From Chroococcus sp. CMT-3BRIN-NPC107 (GTDB taxonomy: Bacteria; Cyanobacteriota; Cyanobacteriia; Cyanobacteriales; Chroococcidiopsidaceae), in NCBI GenBank assembly GCA_019359635.1, contig JAHHGY010000012.1, forward strand, positions 1-63,402: a stretch of 63,402 nt of DNA. Reading direction: 5' to 3'. The notes beneath the pieces are model-generated. The model saw nothing but the letters and a program-made list of their open reading frames with translations. It was not told the DNA's origin and did not search any database. Below are positions 27,992 to 37,452 of the stretch, piece after piece (the first letter of the stretch is position 1; each line of letters begins with the position of its first letter). The position numbers and the translations under genes were made by a program.

Positions 27992-28396
27992 TTATTTGGT
28001 GACTTTGCCCTCATTTTGAGTTAAATGTTTGCTATTCGATTTACAGTCAAACTCTTTCACCAAAGAAATGACCTCTTTAATGTCATTTTCTCCTCTTATG
28101 TCTATTTTTCGATCTCGGCAACTCACAGTTATACTTTTTGAGGCATTAGCCTTAATCAGTTCTTGAATTGTTGGCTGTATTTGAATCAGAAAACTGGCAA
28201 GTGTTGATAGTGCTGTAACAAACCTTATATTATTTGATATTAAGTTACTTGACCGAGCAACTGCATCACACATAAACATCGTTGATGACTCAGAATATTC
28301 TAAACCGCTATTAAGAGCAATATCTTTAAATATCTCAAAAAGGTCAGATCGATTAGGAGATACACATACTTCCAAAATAGCTTCTGTATTATTCAT
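27992..28396 (-). CDS. Hypothetical 134-residue protein
   Basis: I do not recognise this family. The protein has an N-terminal beta/alpha section (ILEVCVSPNRSDLFEIFKDI), a central amphipathic/hydrophobic helix (RFVTALSTLASFLIQIQPTI, about 58-77) and a C-terminal strand pair (SITVSCRDRKIDIRGE) followed by a helix and a charged tail. The order of a helix plus a short strand-turn-strand recalls small effector-associated components found next to caspase/NTPase conflict systems, but the likeness is weak and no such partner is adjacent. It is monocistronic between larger gaps and AT-rich. Confidence 0.5.
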   Translation of the reverse strand: MNNTEAILEVCVSPNRSDLFEIFKDIALNSGLEYSESSTMFMCDAVARSSNLISNNIRFVTALSTLASFLIQIQPTIQELIKANASKSITVSCRDRKIDIRGENDIKEVISLVKEFDCKSNSKHLTQNEGKVTK

Positions 28397-28636
28397 AGGT
28401 TGCGTTTTAATCTCAGAGTCAATATCATTCTGAGTACAAAGTACCCATATTTAACAGTGTAGTAATACTTAATCAAAGCTTACCGCTCAGTCCATCATTA
28501 AACTTCAAAACACTGCCTCACAGAACCTGGCAACAATTTGATACCGGACACTAACAGGCAAAGCTTTAATTACTGCTCTAGACATTTACACACGTAATCC
28601 GCGCTAGAACAACAAGTTTTTTTAACAAAATCTGTT

Positions 28637-30469
28637 TTAGTGATACCCTGCCGCTTGGAGGGTAAAAAGCCTTGCATAGCGACCATTAGCGGCTAGTAAC
28701 TCCTCGTGGGTTCCTTGTTCGATCAATTCGCCATCGGCTAAAACTGCGATCGCATCTGCCATTCTAACGGTAGAAAAGCGGTGAGAAATTAGTATTGCCA
28801 TTTGATGTTTTGCCAAACTCCGAAAACGGTCAAATATTTGTACTTCCGCCTCTGCATCCATGGCGGCGGTGGGTTCGTCCAACACTAAAATATCGGCTTT
28901 AGTTCGCATAAAAGCGCGAGATAAAGCGATTTTTTGCCACTCTCCCCCCGACAATTCTTGTCCATCCTTAAACCAACGCCCTAACTGTGTTTGAAATTTA
29001 TCGGGCATTTTTTCTACAAATGGTAAAGCCATTCCTTTTTCGGCGGCAGTTTTCCACCTAGCTGCGTCTTCTAAGTGTTCCACATCGCCAACGCCGACAT
29101 TTTCACCAACAGTGAATTGATAGCGAACAAAGTTTTGAAATATTACCCCAATTCGCTTGTGCAGCGCCGCCATATCCCATTCTTGCAAATCTACCCCATC
29201 TAAAACAATTCGCCCGTTACTAGGGCTATACAGCCGCGTTAAGAGCTTGATTAGAGTGGTTTTGCCCGAACCATTAGCGCCCACTATTGCTAACTTTCTG
29301 CCTGGTTTTAGGTGCAGCGAAACGTTTTTTAAAGCAGGTTGCAGACTACCCGCGTAAGTAAAAGAAACATTTTCAAATCGCAAGCCATCCCCAGGAATCA
29401 AGCCTTTGGTACGTTTACCCAATGGTTGCGGAATATCTTGTTCTAGAAACTCATACAAATTAGATAGATATAAGTTGTCTTCGTACATTCCACCGATAGA
29501 ACTAAGAAAGCTGGCAAAAGTAGTTTGTCCTTGGCGAAATACAATTAAATACATTGTCATATCCCCTAGAGAGATGCGCGACGCGATCGCCTCCATGACA
29601 ATCCACAGGTAGGCAATGTAAAAAGCCGACGTACTGACTAATCCTAGCAAATAGCCCCATATTCCTCTTTTTAGGGTCAAAGCGCGGTCTTCAGAGTACA
29701 ATCGATTAAAAATATCTCGATAACGCTGTAGTAGCATTGCACCAAGCCCATACAACTGTACTTCTTTAGCAAAATCTTCTCTAGCAATTAAGGTTTCTAA
29801 ATAAGTTTGTTCTCGCGTTTCTGGCGCGCGCCAACGAAATAAGCGAAAAGCTACGCCAGCAAATTTAGTTTCAGCAATAAAAGCAGGTATCGCCGCGAGA
29901 ATTAAGACAATTACTACCCAGCCAGAAAATTGCAACAGCAAGCCGCCGTAGGTAGCTAAAGAAATAGTATCTTGAACTAATTTGAAAGTACCGCTAACTA
30001 AACTTAAAGGACGACTAGAAGCTTCTCGCCGCGCCCGACTCATTTTGTCATAAAATTCTGAGTCTTCAAAGTGAGCGAGATCCAGAGTTAACGCTTTTTC
30101 GAGAATTAAAACATTAACTTTTTGCCCTAATAACACCCGCAGTAATGATTGAGCAATAGTTAGACCTCTTTGGCTGCCTGTAAGGATTGCAACTACAATA
30201 GCCTCTATTCCCAAATAGATAAAAGCTCGATTACGATCGCTATCTAATCCCGATTGAGAAGCAAGTATAACGCTATCAACAATTAATTTTCCAATATAGG
30301 CGATCGCGGCGGGCAGTAAACCAGCTACCACCGTTAAAACTGCTAAAATCATTGTCAGACTGCGGCTGGTGTTCCATACCAATTCCAGCGCCCGTCCGCT
30401 ATACTGAAATACTGCAAATATTTGTCTAATTAATCTAACAATATTTCTTCTTCGACTAATCATTTCCAA
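28637..30469 (-). CDS. ABC transporter, fused permease and ATPase
   Basis: A 610-residue half-transporter of the exporter class. The first 330 residues hold six membrane helices (e.g. MILAVLTVVAGLLPAAIAYI). The C-terminal nucleotide-binding domain has Walker A GANGSGKTT, Q-loop GVIFQNF, signature LSGGEWQKIALSR, Walker B ILVLDEPTAAMDAEAE and H-loop ISHRFSTV. It should act as a homodimer or with a partner to export lipids, peptides or drugs. Two paralogous membrane protein genes lie immediately upstream on the same strand (24 bp and 51 bp gaps), so the three are probably one operon and may work together. Confidence 0.93.
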   Translation of the reverse strand: MEMISRRRNIVRLIRQIFAVFQYSGRALELVWNTSRSLTMILAVLTVVAGLLPAAIAYIGKLIVDSVILASQSGLDSDRNRAFIYLGIEAIVVAILTGSQRGLTIAQSLLRVLLGQKVNVLILEKALTLDLAHFEDSEFYDKMSRARREASSRPLSLVSGTFKLVQDTISLATYGGLLLQFSGWVVIVLILAAIPAFIAETKFAGVAFRLFRWRAPETREQTYLETLIAREDFAKEVQLYGLGAMLLQRYRDIFNRLYSEDRALTLKRGIWGYLLGLVSTSAFYIAYLWIVMEAIASRISLGDMTMYLIVFRQGQTTFASFLSSIGGMYEDNLYLSNLYEFLEQDIPQPLGKRTKGLIPGDGLRFENVSFTYAGSLQPALKNVSLHLKPGRKLAIVGANGSGKTTLIKLLTRLYSPSNGRIVLDGVDLQEWDMAALHKRIGVIFQNFVRYQFTVGENVGVGDVEHLEDAARWKTAAEKGMALPFVEKMPDKFQTQLGRWFKDGQELSGGEWQKIALSRAFMRTKADILVLDEPTAAMDAEAEVQIFDRFRSLAKHQMAILISHRFSTVRMADAIAVLADGELIEQGTHEELLAANGRYARLFTLQAAGYH

Positions 30470-30493
30470 CTAAAAAATAGGCGTATCTCCACC

Positions 30494-31159
30494 CTAGCTT
30501 GTAGATTCAATTAATGACGGACGGATGCACAAATACAGTAACGCCCCAAATAACGGTACTAAAGCTATTACCCAAAATAGTTGAGAATCTTTTAACCAAC
30601 CACGCCTTGCCATATCGTCGCCCAAAACTGTCGAAAACAGCACCGCAAATAAGCAAAATGCTAAACTCATACCATTAATAAAGCGATCGCTTTGAAATTG
30701 GTGAATATAATCTGCCCAATTTCCAGCAAATACGCCGTAACCGACTACAAAAACTGTAAATACAGCCAAAACAATGCCTGTAGAACGAGAATCTAGTAAG
30801 TTTAAAAAGCTGTCTTTTTTTCCTTCAAATTCTTGATTTGGTTCTCGCAATGCCAAATAAGGTATTAGTCCAATTACACCCGATCCTACCGAAGCTAAAG
30901 CAAAAACCCAAAAAGGAATTTTTTGCATTCTTCCATCAATAAATAGCAAGCAATTATAGATGAGTAGCCAAACCCCTACTAAGGCAAATAGTGACAAAAT
31001 AATTGCATTAACTTCTCCCCATTGAAAAGTTAATATGTTTATTAGTAGGGCGATTGTTTCTGACAAATGTAGAGGCCGTGATAGGAGGAAAACGTAAGCA
31101 ATAAATCCCGCCCATACCGACCACAACGCAATTTTTCTGAGCATAATTTTACAAAGCAA
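30494..31159 (-). CDS. Multi-pass membrane protein, paralogue of its neighbour
   Basis: A 221-residue protein with about six hydrophobic helices and no family I can name. It is clearly a duplicate of the 224-residue gene just upstream: both have IY-x-CLLFIDGR-x-QKI, a LLDSR-x-TG block, NWAD/DWAD and DDMARR in the same order. The start may be the second Met (MLRKIALWSVW), as the first gives a short MLCKI extension. It ends 24 bp before the ABC exporter gene. Confidence 0.75.
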   Translation of the reverse strand: MLCKIMLRKIALWSVWAGFIAYVFLLSRPLHLSETIALLINILTFQWGEVNAIILSLFALVGVWLLIYNCLLFIDGRMQKIPFWVFALASVGSGVIGLIPYLALREPNQEFEGKKDSFLNLLDSRSTGIVLAVFTVFVVGYGVFAGNWADYIHQFQSDRFINGMSLAFCLFAVLFSTVLGDDMARRGWLKDSQLFWVIALVPLFGALLYLCIRPSLIESTS

Positions 31160-31210
31160 GTAGGCTAATGTAATTAAAATGGATAACCTACAGCAACAAC
31201 GTCTAACTAA

Positions 31211-31885
31211 TTATGTAGATACTGCTTGTGCTTTAGATAATTGTTCGCTCTTTTCAGGTATTGGCGATCGCCAAGATAAATAAATTAAGCTGCCAAATAG
31301 TGGTATCAATGCGGCGATCCAAAACAGGGTAGGATTATCCATATTGCGCCGCGCCATATCATCGCTAATTAACACTGACGGTAACAAACTGAGCAGACAA
31401 AAATCTAGACTCATCACATTAATAAACCGATTGGTTTGCCATTGCTGTGCAAAATCTGCCCAATCGCCATTTATCAACCCGTACCCAACTAAACCTATAG
31501 CGCTAATAAGCAACAATGTTCCGGTAATTCGAGAATCTAGTAGCTTAATAAACCAATTCTTCTTGCCCGGAAAATCTGGATTTGGTTGGCGCAAAAATAG
31601 ATAAGGTAAAATCGCAAAAGCGCCAACTCCAAAAGAAACTAAAGCAAAAGGCGCGGCAGATATTTTTTGTCCTCTACCATCAATAAATAGCAGGCAGCTA
31701 TATATCATCGGCAAAACGCCCATGATGTTAAATAAAGAAATAACTAAAGGATTAACACCCTCCCAAACACCTGTAGAAAGATTTTTGATTAATTCAAAAG
31801 TGCCTGGTTGTTCTGGAGGCGCAAGAAAAAAAGCATAGGTAACAAAACTTAGCCACAGAATTATAAAAGCAATTTTTTTACTCAT
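31211..31885 (-). CDS. Multi-pass membrane protein, paralogue of its neighbour
   Basis: A 224-residue protein with about six membrane helices: MSKKIAFIILWLSFVTYAFF begins the first, then CLLFIDGRGQKI, FIKLLDSRITGTLLL and LISDDMARR. Shared motifs with the following gene show a tandem duplication. The pair precedes an ABC exporter on the same strand, suggesting accessory membrane subunits or a shared lipid/pigment-related function (inference). The conserved DGR, DSR and DDMARR patches on predicted loops are candidates for a functional site. Confidence 0.78.
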   Translation of the reverse strand: MSKKIAFIILWLSFVTYAFFLAPPEQPGTFELIKNLSTGVWEGVNPLVISLFNIMGVLPMIYSCLLFIDGRGQKISAAPFALVSFGVGAFAILPYLFLRQPNPDFPGKKNWFIKLLDSRITGTLLLISAIGLVGYGLINGDWADFAQQWQTNRFINVMSLDFCLLSLLPSVLISDDMARRNMDNPTLFWIAALIPLFGSLIYLSWRSPIPEKSEQLSKAQAVST

Positions 31886-31930
31886 AAATTATCTTATAAC
31901 TTGCCAATTTAAACAGTTTGATTTCAGCTA

Positions 31931-33040
31931 TTAACTCAAAGCTTCAGATAAGTAATCTGCCGCCGCTTCGACAACTGCGATCGCCGTTTCATAATCCATC
32001 CGCGTTGGCCCTAATACACCTACACTTCCCACAGGTACAGTCCCCCGGCGATAAGTAGACGAAATCAACGTACAACCCCGAATTGGCTCTAAAGGGTTCT
32101 CAGCACCAATTCTGACTGTAACTCGCTGCCTACCTAATCCCGCTTCTGGCTCTGTAAATATTAGCTGCCAAAGTTGGTCTTGTTCTTCTTCCAACAGATG
32201 GATGATTGTTTTTACTTGCTGCAACTGAGAAAATTCGGGCTGACGCAATACTTCTGATACGCCGCGAATCATAATTTGGGTGGCGGCGGGTGGCTTGGCG
32301 CGACGATGCAAATCAGCTAAGAAATTAGTTAAAAAATCTCCGTAACGTTGAAATTCTAAGTTTAATTGACTCCAATCTAGTACCGCTAATTGAGCTAAAC
32401 TCTGTCCTCGCAACTGACTATTTAAAAAATTAGAAAGAATTTGCAATTCTCTTTCTACTACCTCAACATCAATTGGGCTATCTTCTGCCCTCGGTAACTC
32501 CATCAATGCCGATTGCGTCTCGTAGCCATCGGTAACGACAATTACCATCACTCGCCCCGGATCTACCTGTACTAATTGGAGATGGCGCAAACTGGCGGTA
32601 TTAGTTTGGGGCATCGTAATTAGCGTAATACAACCGCTAACGGTGGCGAGAATTTGTGCCGCACCTTGCAACAATGTTTCCAAACTCCAATCTTCTTGGC
32701 GCAAATCTTGCACTACTTGCTCTAATTGGCGCGTCGAAACCTCTGAAGGTGTAATCAGTTCATCTACATAAATTCGGTACCCCGAATCTGATGGTACTCT
32801 ACCCGCCGATGTATGGGGCTGATAGAGCAATCCAGCTTTTTCGAGTACCCCCATTGCATTGCGAATTGTTGCGGGGCTGACGTGCAGCTTATACCCATCT
32901 ACTAAAGCTTTTGAACCTACAGGTTCGGCTGTAGCGATGTAATGGCGGACTGTTGCCCAAAGTATGTGTTGTTGTCTATTGGTAAGCTGGACTTGCATAG
33001 CTGAAACGGACGTGACGCGCAATCTAAAAGGAGCTTGCAA
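31931..33040 (-). CDS. hrcA: Heat-inducible transcription repressor HrcA
   Basis: HrcA represses chaperone genes by binding the CIRCE operator; no CIRCE was seen within this window. The 369-residue chain begins with a winged helix ([30 protein letters not shown] and [19 protein letters not shown]). [10 protein letters not shown] and a GAF-like dimer domain follow, ending in [20 protein letters not shown], the family signature. A start at the second Met (32998, [10 protein letters not shown]) fits the family better than 33040. It is followed on the same strand by the two membrane proteins. Confidence 0.95.
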   Translation of the reverse strand: MQAPFRLRVTSVSAMQVQLTNRQQHILWATVRHYIATAEPVGSKALVDGYKLHVSPATIRNAMGVLEKAGLLYQPHTSAGRVPSDSGYRIYVDELITPSEVSTRQLEQVVQDLRQEDWSLETLLQGAAQILATVSGCITLITMPQTNTASLRHLQLVQVDPGRVMVIVVTDGYETQSALMELPRAEDSPIDVEVVERELQILSNFLNSQLRGQSLAQLAVLDWSQLNLEFQRYGDFLTNFLADLHRRAKPPAATQIMIRGVSEVLRQPEFSQLQQVKTIIHLLEEEQDQLWQLIFTEPEAGLGRQRVTVRIGAENPLEPIRGCTLISSTYRRGTVPVGSVGVLGPTRMDYETAIAVVEAAADYLSEALS

Positions 33041-33124
33041 AGATTTTGCCCTGAAAATTCATTAAATATTTGAATTTATTTATACAAGATAACAAATAAG
33101 TTGTAGAGATTGGACGCAATCGTT

Positions 33125-33520
33125 TTAGTACAAGGCAATAGCTCGATCGCATTCGTTAGCATAAGCATCAATCCCACCAGTAATATTTTTAACGTTAGTA
33201 AATCCTTGAGCAATTAGCCACTGACACATTTGGGCGGAGCGAACGCCATGATGACAAAGTACCAAAGTTTCTTGGTGGGGATCGAAACGAGTAGTTATTT
33301 GCTCTGCCCATTGGTTAAATTGGCTCAGAGGTAATATATCAAAACCAGGAATAAATGCGATCGCAATTTCTGCTAATTCTCGCACGTCTATCAACTGTAA
33401 TGCTTCTGTTGCACCACTATGGAGGCGTTGGGCAAGTTCTTCTACACTAATGGAGGCGTGAGGCGGCGGAAATTGGGCTGACATCTTGCTCTGACTAGGT
33501 ACTAAACTTAGTTTTAGCAT
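33125..33520 (-). CDS. Rhodanese-like domain protein
   Basis: A single rhodanese domain of 131 residues (about 118 if Met13, MSAQFPPPHASIS, is the start). The catalytic cysteine is in the loop CHHGVRS. The preceding LIDVRELAEIAIAFIPG is the standard CH2A-type motif and GFTNVKNITGGIDAYA the C-terminal one. It probably transfers sulfane sulfur or acts as a binding module. It lies 84 bp upstream of hrcA, same strand. Confidence 0.92.
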   Translation of the reverse strand: MLKLSLVPSQSKMSAQFPPPHASISVEELAQRLHSGATEALQLIDVRELAEIAIAFIPGFDILPLSQFNQWAEQITTRFDPHQETLVLCHHGVRSAQMCQWLIAQGFTNVKNITGGIDAYANECDRAIALY

Positions 33521-33545
33521 TCAATAAGATTTTATTTCACTATTT

Positions 33546-35228
33546 ATGTGGTTTTCAGCTATGAATCAAAAGTCATTTTTTTCTATATTAGCGATCGCCG
33601 TTATATTTCTCACTGTGATTAGTGGTTGCAAGAGCTTGGGCGCAACGTTAATTGGTACCCAAAAGAATCCTACCGCCGCGATCTTTGTCTCCAAGCAAGC
33701 GCCGATTATGGTATCGATGCTTGTAAATCCCGAACGCCTGGAAGATTTAGCGCCGATGGTAGCAAGTTCTAAAGAAAGACGCAAAACCAAAGACGAACTA
33801 AACCAACTCAAAACTAGCGTACTAGCCAATACTGGCATTGACTACGAGCAAGATATTCAGCCTTGGATAGGTGATGAAATTACCGCAGCCATTACAACTA
33901 GCGATCGCGATCGCGATCCTAGTAATGGACAACAGCCGGGGTATGTGTTGGCTATTGCAACTAAAGATGCACAAAAAAGCCGAGATTTTGTTGAGTTGTT
34001 GTTTGCAAAAAAGGCGATCGCGGGCGCAAATTTAGTTATTGAAGAATTTAATGGTATTAGATTATTAAGTAATAATCCGCGTTTGCAACCAGAAAATATA
34101 TCAACCAAAGCTGAGGGAGGTTTTTCTGGGGCAGTAGTAAGCGATAATTTTGTCTTATTTGCCAATCATTCCCAAGTTTTAAAAGAAGCAATTAATAACG
34201 TCCAAGCACCCGATTTGAATCTCACAACTTCTAGCCAATATCAGCAAGCACTTACACAATTACCAGAACGGAAAGTTGGTTTGGCTTTTCTAAATTATCC
34301 TAGTTTATCGGGCGCAAAAGCCGTAGAAGCAACCCCCACTTATGAAAATCAAATTATCGCCTTAGAACTAAATTCTCAAGGATTGCTTGCAGAAACTACG
34401 ATAGTTGCAGGATTAGATAAAGAAATTTTGCCGCCAACTCCTACTTTGTCTCAACCCGCCAAAGCTTGGCAATATATCCCTGAAGCTGTCAGCTTGGCAA
34501 TTTTGGGAGTCAATTTAAGTAAGTTGCCTAATAGTAATTTGCAGCAATTTTGGGCGCAAGTTTCTCCAGGTTTATCGGTAGCAAAGTTAGTTGAAAACCC
34601 GTTAGTAGAACTGCAAACAAGTTGGGGTATAGATTTAAAAGATGATGTTTTTAGTTGGGTTGAGGGAGAATACGCCCTCGCAAAGCTGCCAAATAACGAT
34701 TGGATTTTTGCGGTAGAAAGAACACCCAGCGCTACTGAAGGGATAGAAAAGTTAAATGCGATCGCCTCAGCCAAAGAATTAACGATTACATCTTTACCTT
34801 TGGCAGATCGAAAAGTTTCTGCATGGACCCAATTAACCCCAGTAGCGGCGCAAACTAAAGATACTTCTGCGCCAATCACTCTAAATGCCAAAGTTCAAGG
34901 AGTACATACGACGATAGACAACTACGAAGTTTTCACTACATCAATTGATGCAATGGAAAGAGTTTTAAAAGTTGGCAAAAATAGTTCTTTAGCTAATAAT
35001 TCTCAGTTTTTAGCTAGTATCGATGCTTTTCCCCAGCCAAATGCAGGCTATGTCTATGTTGATTGGCAAGCAAATCAAGCAACGATCAAGCGTCAATTAC
35101 CGATTGTCAGCTTGCTTGAAGTTGTCGCCAAGCCTTTTTTTAGTAACTTGCGATCGCTTACTGTTAGCAGTTACGACGATACCAAATTGCTGACAGGCGG
35201 TGTCTTATTCCAATTTGATACCAAATAA
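33546..35228 (+). CDS. DUF3352 lipoprotein
   Basis: A 560-residue exported protein. Its N-terminus has a hydrophobic stretch ending in a lipobox (ILAIAVIFLTVISGC), so it is probably lipid-anchored. The body is DUF3352: PIMVSMLVNPERLEDLAP, then GDEITAAITTSDRDRD, FVLFANHSQVLKEAI and the C-terminal NAGYVYVDWQANQ. The family is widespread in cyanobacteria and unassigned. The codons for SDRDRD contain overlapping HIP1 sites (33901-33914). MWFSAMNQKSF could start at the second Met (33561). Confidence 0.88.
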   Translation: MWFSAMNQKSFFSILAIAVIFLTVISGCKSLGATLIGTQKNPTAAIFVSKQAPIMVSMLVNPERLEDLAPMVASSKERRKTKDELNQLKTSVLANTGIDYEQDIQPWIGDEITAAITTSDRDRDPSNGQQPGYVLAIATKDAQKSRDFVELLFAKKAIAGANLVIEEFNGIRLLSNNPRLQPENISTKAEGGFSGAVVSDNFVLFANHSQVLKEAINNVQAPDLNLTTSSQYQQALTQLPERKVGLAFLNYPSLSGAKAVEATPTYENQIIALELNSQGLLAETTIVAGLDKEILPPTPTLSQPAKAWQYIPEAVSLAILGVNLSKLPNSNLQQFWAQVSPGLSVAKLVENPLVELQTSWGIDLKDDVFSWVEGEYALAKLPNNDWIFAVERTPSATEGIEKLNAIASAKELTITSLPLADRKVSAWTQLTPVAAQTKDTSAPITLNAKVQGVHTTIDNYEVFTTSIDAMERVLKVGKNSSLANNSQFLASIDAFPQPNAGYVYVDWQANQATIKRQLPIVSLLEVVAKPFFSNLRSLTVSSYDDTKLLTGGVLFQFDTK

Positions 35229-35229
35229 G

Positions 35230-35391
35230 TTACTCACCAAAACACCATGCTACTCCTAGCGCTAATAAAGCTAAAAATACCCCTCCTGGAAGATTAAAGC
35301 TACGTAAAAAATCAAGGGGAGTTAGTACAAGAACTTGAGTAAAAAAAGTTCCTGCAATTAACAAAAAGATAGTTAAGATAAATGGAGGCAT
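35230..35391 (-). CDS. Small two-helix membrane protein
   Basis: A 53-residue ORF, ATG at 35391 to TAA at 35230, convergent with the DUF3352 gene (1-bp gap). It has two hydrophobic helices, MPPFILTIFLLIAGTFFTQV and GGVFLALLALGVAWCF, joined by LVLTPLDFLRSFNLP. Composition and helix spacing look coding. I cannot match it to a named photosystem or cytochrome subunit. No strong Shine-Dalgarno precedes the ATG. Confidence 0.55.
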   Translation of the reverse strand: MPPFILTIFLLIAGTFFTQVLVLTPLDFLRSFNLPGGVFLALLALGVAWCFGE

Positions 35392-35576
35392 TATTAATTA
35401 AAGTTTGGGTAAAGTTAACGTCTTTGTAGGTAAATATTAGCTTTTGGGTTGAGGCGTGTAAGTAAAAGAGAAATATTAGTTTCTGCTAAAGATTATTGTA
35501 GGACAGACTAAACTGTGTCACTAGCAAAAACTAATTACTATTTCTATTCGTTAGAGTAGGTATAGATAAATAATTT

Positions 35577-36086
35577 ATGGGGAATATGCCCAGGTTTATG
35601 ATGAAGTTTATTCTCCCCTTATTTACACTTAAAAACAGCTATTTATTAGTGCTGCTAACAGCAATTAGCGCGCTACCTGTAGCTGCACAAACGGCTAATT
35701 TTGGCACTTTGTCTTTGTCCCCTGGGTTTAAACCCGCTCAAGGCACAGCTACAGGCTTTACTGGAGGCTCTTATTCCTTATCTACCATAGCCAATCGCGA
35801 TCGCACTAATAGCCCTTGTATTGGCTTTGGCGATACCAATCCCGATCATATATTGATACTAGATAAAGGCTTTGAGCGCTTGAAAGTACAAGTAGATAGT
35901 CAAGGAAACGACACTACTTTAGTTATTAAAGGGCCAAAAGATAGCATTAGCTGCGGTGATGATAGTGGGAACAACAAAGATGCTAGTATCGAGAGCGCCA
36001 ACTGGCAAAGGGGAACTTATCAAGTTTGGGTAGGTGCGATCGATAGTGGAGCAAAGTATAAATATACTCTTTCTGTACAAGAGTAG
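35577..36086 (+). CDS. Exported hypothetical protein
   Basis: A 169-residue secreted protein with a signal peptide (about 1-37, ending LPVAAQ; the internal Met, MMKFILP, may be the true start). The mature part is a compact beta domain starting NFGTLSLSPGF, with GGSYSLSTIANRDR, CIGFGDTNPDHILIL and a Cys pair (SPCIGFG, ISCGDDSG) that could form a disulfide. Its C-terminus, GTYQVWVGAIDSGAKYKYTL, resembles pre-peptidase-like secreted domains. Function unknown. It stands 56 bp upstream of cysE but need not be functionally linked. Confidence 0.75.
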   Translation: MGNMPRFMMKFILPLFTLKNSYLLVLLTAISALPVAAQTANFGTLSLSPGFKPAQGTATGFTGGSYSLSTIANRDRTNSPCIGFGDTNPDHILILDKGFERLKVQVDSQGNDTTLVIKGPKDSISCGDDSGNNKDASIESANWQRGTYQVWVGAIDSGAKYKYTLSVQE

Positions 36087-36142
36087 CCATACTTGACGCT
36101 AAAATAGGAACTGAAGTTTTTACCCAAGGTGGGTATAACAGC

Positions 36143-36892
36143 GTGCTATCTACACTGCTAGCTGATTTTCGCATTATCTTTGAGCGCGATCCTGCTGCCC
36201 GTAACTGGTTAGAAGTATTACTTTTCTATCCTGGCTTACAAGCGATCGTCTTGCATCGCTTCTCGCACTGGCTTTACCGCCTTGGCATTCCATTTATCCC
36301 CCGCTTAATTTCTTTTATTGCTCGATTTGTAACCGGAATTGAGATTCACCCTGGCGCTGTTATCGGTAAAGGTTTTTTTATCGATCATGGTATGGGAGTG
36401 GTAATTGGTGAAACGGCGATCGTGGGAGACTACGCGCTCATTTATCAAGGTGTCACTCTCGGCGGTACGGGCAAAGAAAGCGGCAAACGTCACCCGACTT
36501 TAGGCGATAATGTTGTAGTTGGTGCTGGCTCTAAAGTATTAGGAAATATAGAAGTTGGCAGCAATGTAAGAATTGGCGCGGGTTCAGTTGTGCTGCGAAG
36601 CGTACCTTCTAATTGCACGGTAGTAGGCGTACCTGGTAGAATTATTTATCGTGCGGGAGTTCGAGTAGATCCGTTAGAACACGGTAGTTTGCCAGATTCC
36701 GAAGCAGAGGTAATTCGCGCTTTATTAGATAGAATTGAAGCTTTAGAGCAGCAAGTAGAAAGCTTAAATCATCAACAAGTATATTCTCACGAAGCAATCT
36801 TAGAAGCAAAAGATGTCTCTGCGGCAATTGTTTCTAGTTGTCAAATTAGAGATAAGGCAATTCAAGAATTTTTTGATGGCTCGGGTATTTAG
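36143..36892 (+). CDS. cysE: Serine O-acetyltransferase
   Basis: CysE makes O-acetylserine from serine and acetyl-CoA, the first step of cysteine synthesis. The start is GTG 36143 with AAGGTGG (36126-36132) upstream. The N-terminal helical region is followed by a left-handed beta-helix with hexapeptide repeats: GIEIHPGAVIGKGFFIDHG, MGVVIGETAIVGDYALIYQ and VTLGGTGK. The His of FIDHG belongs to the catalytic pair. The 249-residue length suits the cyanobacterial form, with a charged coiled C-terminus (about residues 190-249). Confidence 0.95.
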   Translation: MLSTLLADFRIIFERDPAARNWLEVLLFYPGLQAIVLHRFSHWLYRLGIPFIPRLISFIARFVTGIEIHPGAVIGKGFFIDHGMGVVIGETAIVGDYALIYQGVTLGGTGKESGKRHPTLGDNVVVGAGSKVLGNIEVGSNVRIGAGSVVLRSVPSNCTVVGVPGRIIYRAGVRVDPLEHGSLPDSEAEVIRALLDRIEALEQQVESLNHQQVYSHEAILEAKDVSAAIVSSCQIRDKAIQEFFDGSGI

Positions 36893-36898
36893 TTTCAG

Positions 36899-37266
36899 TT
36901 ATTTGTCGTTAGCTTGCTCTAAATATTTGTTGTAAGCTGCTTTAGAATTATTTAGCTGTTGTTGAACTATTTTGAGGTATTCATTGACAGCTTTGATATG
37001 TTCCCATGTAGCTTTTACGTGCGCTTCCCCTGCTTTAGTATATTCTCTTGTTGAATCTACGTCTTGCTGTTGAGCAGATTGGGCATATTCTTGTAATGCT
37101 TCTGAGTGTTTCTACCACATTGCTCGATTAAGCTACTTTGTTGTTGGGCATTGAAAATAGAGTTTTTTAATTTTCTACCTAACTCCTCAACTAATTTGCC
37201 ATTTTGTTCTGATACCTTCCCGTGTTCTTCTGCTTGCTGCAATCTTTTCAGTGATATTTCGTGCAT
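36899..37266 (-). pseudogene. Coiled-coil protein gene with one-base frameshift
   Basis: Minus-strand frame 37266-37057 starts MHEISLKRLQQAEEHGKVSE and is a highly charged coiled coil. Near 37107-37120 it shifts into a stop, while another frame continues the same style to the TAA at 36899: KHSEALQEYAQSAQQQDVD, EHIKAVNEYLKIVQQQL and YNKYLEQANDK. The whole span is 368 nt, one base short of a multiple of three, so a single deleted base (for example in AGAAAC) explains it. The intact product would be about 121 residues, soluble and helical. No family name is known to me. It may be a sequencing error rather than true decay. Confidence 0.7.
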
Positions 37267-37452
37267 AGCTTTTTATCTCTCCATAATGTATCCATACAGG
37301 CGGAGTGATAATAATCTAGAATGCAATGAGCTGATAAAAAACTTTTAATTTGTCTATCATTCTCAAAGCTTAATTGTATGTAAATTTAATAACTATTCAA
37401 TTACTTAACATTTTGTCGGGTTTTATCTTACTTGTATAAATAGAGTAATAAA

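Noticed and set aside
31931-33124. CIRCE operator near hrcA
   Set aside because: No TTAGCACTC-N9-GAGTGCTAA was seen around the gene.
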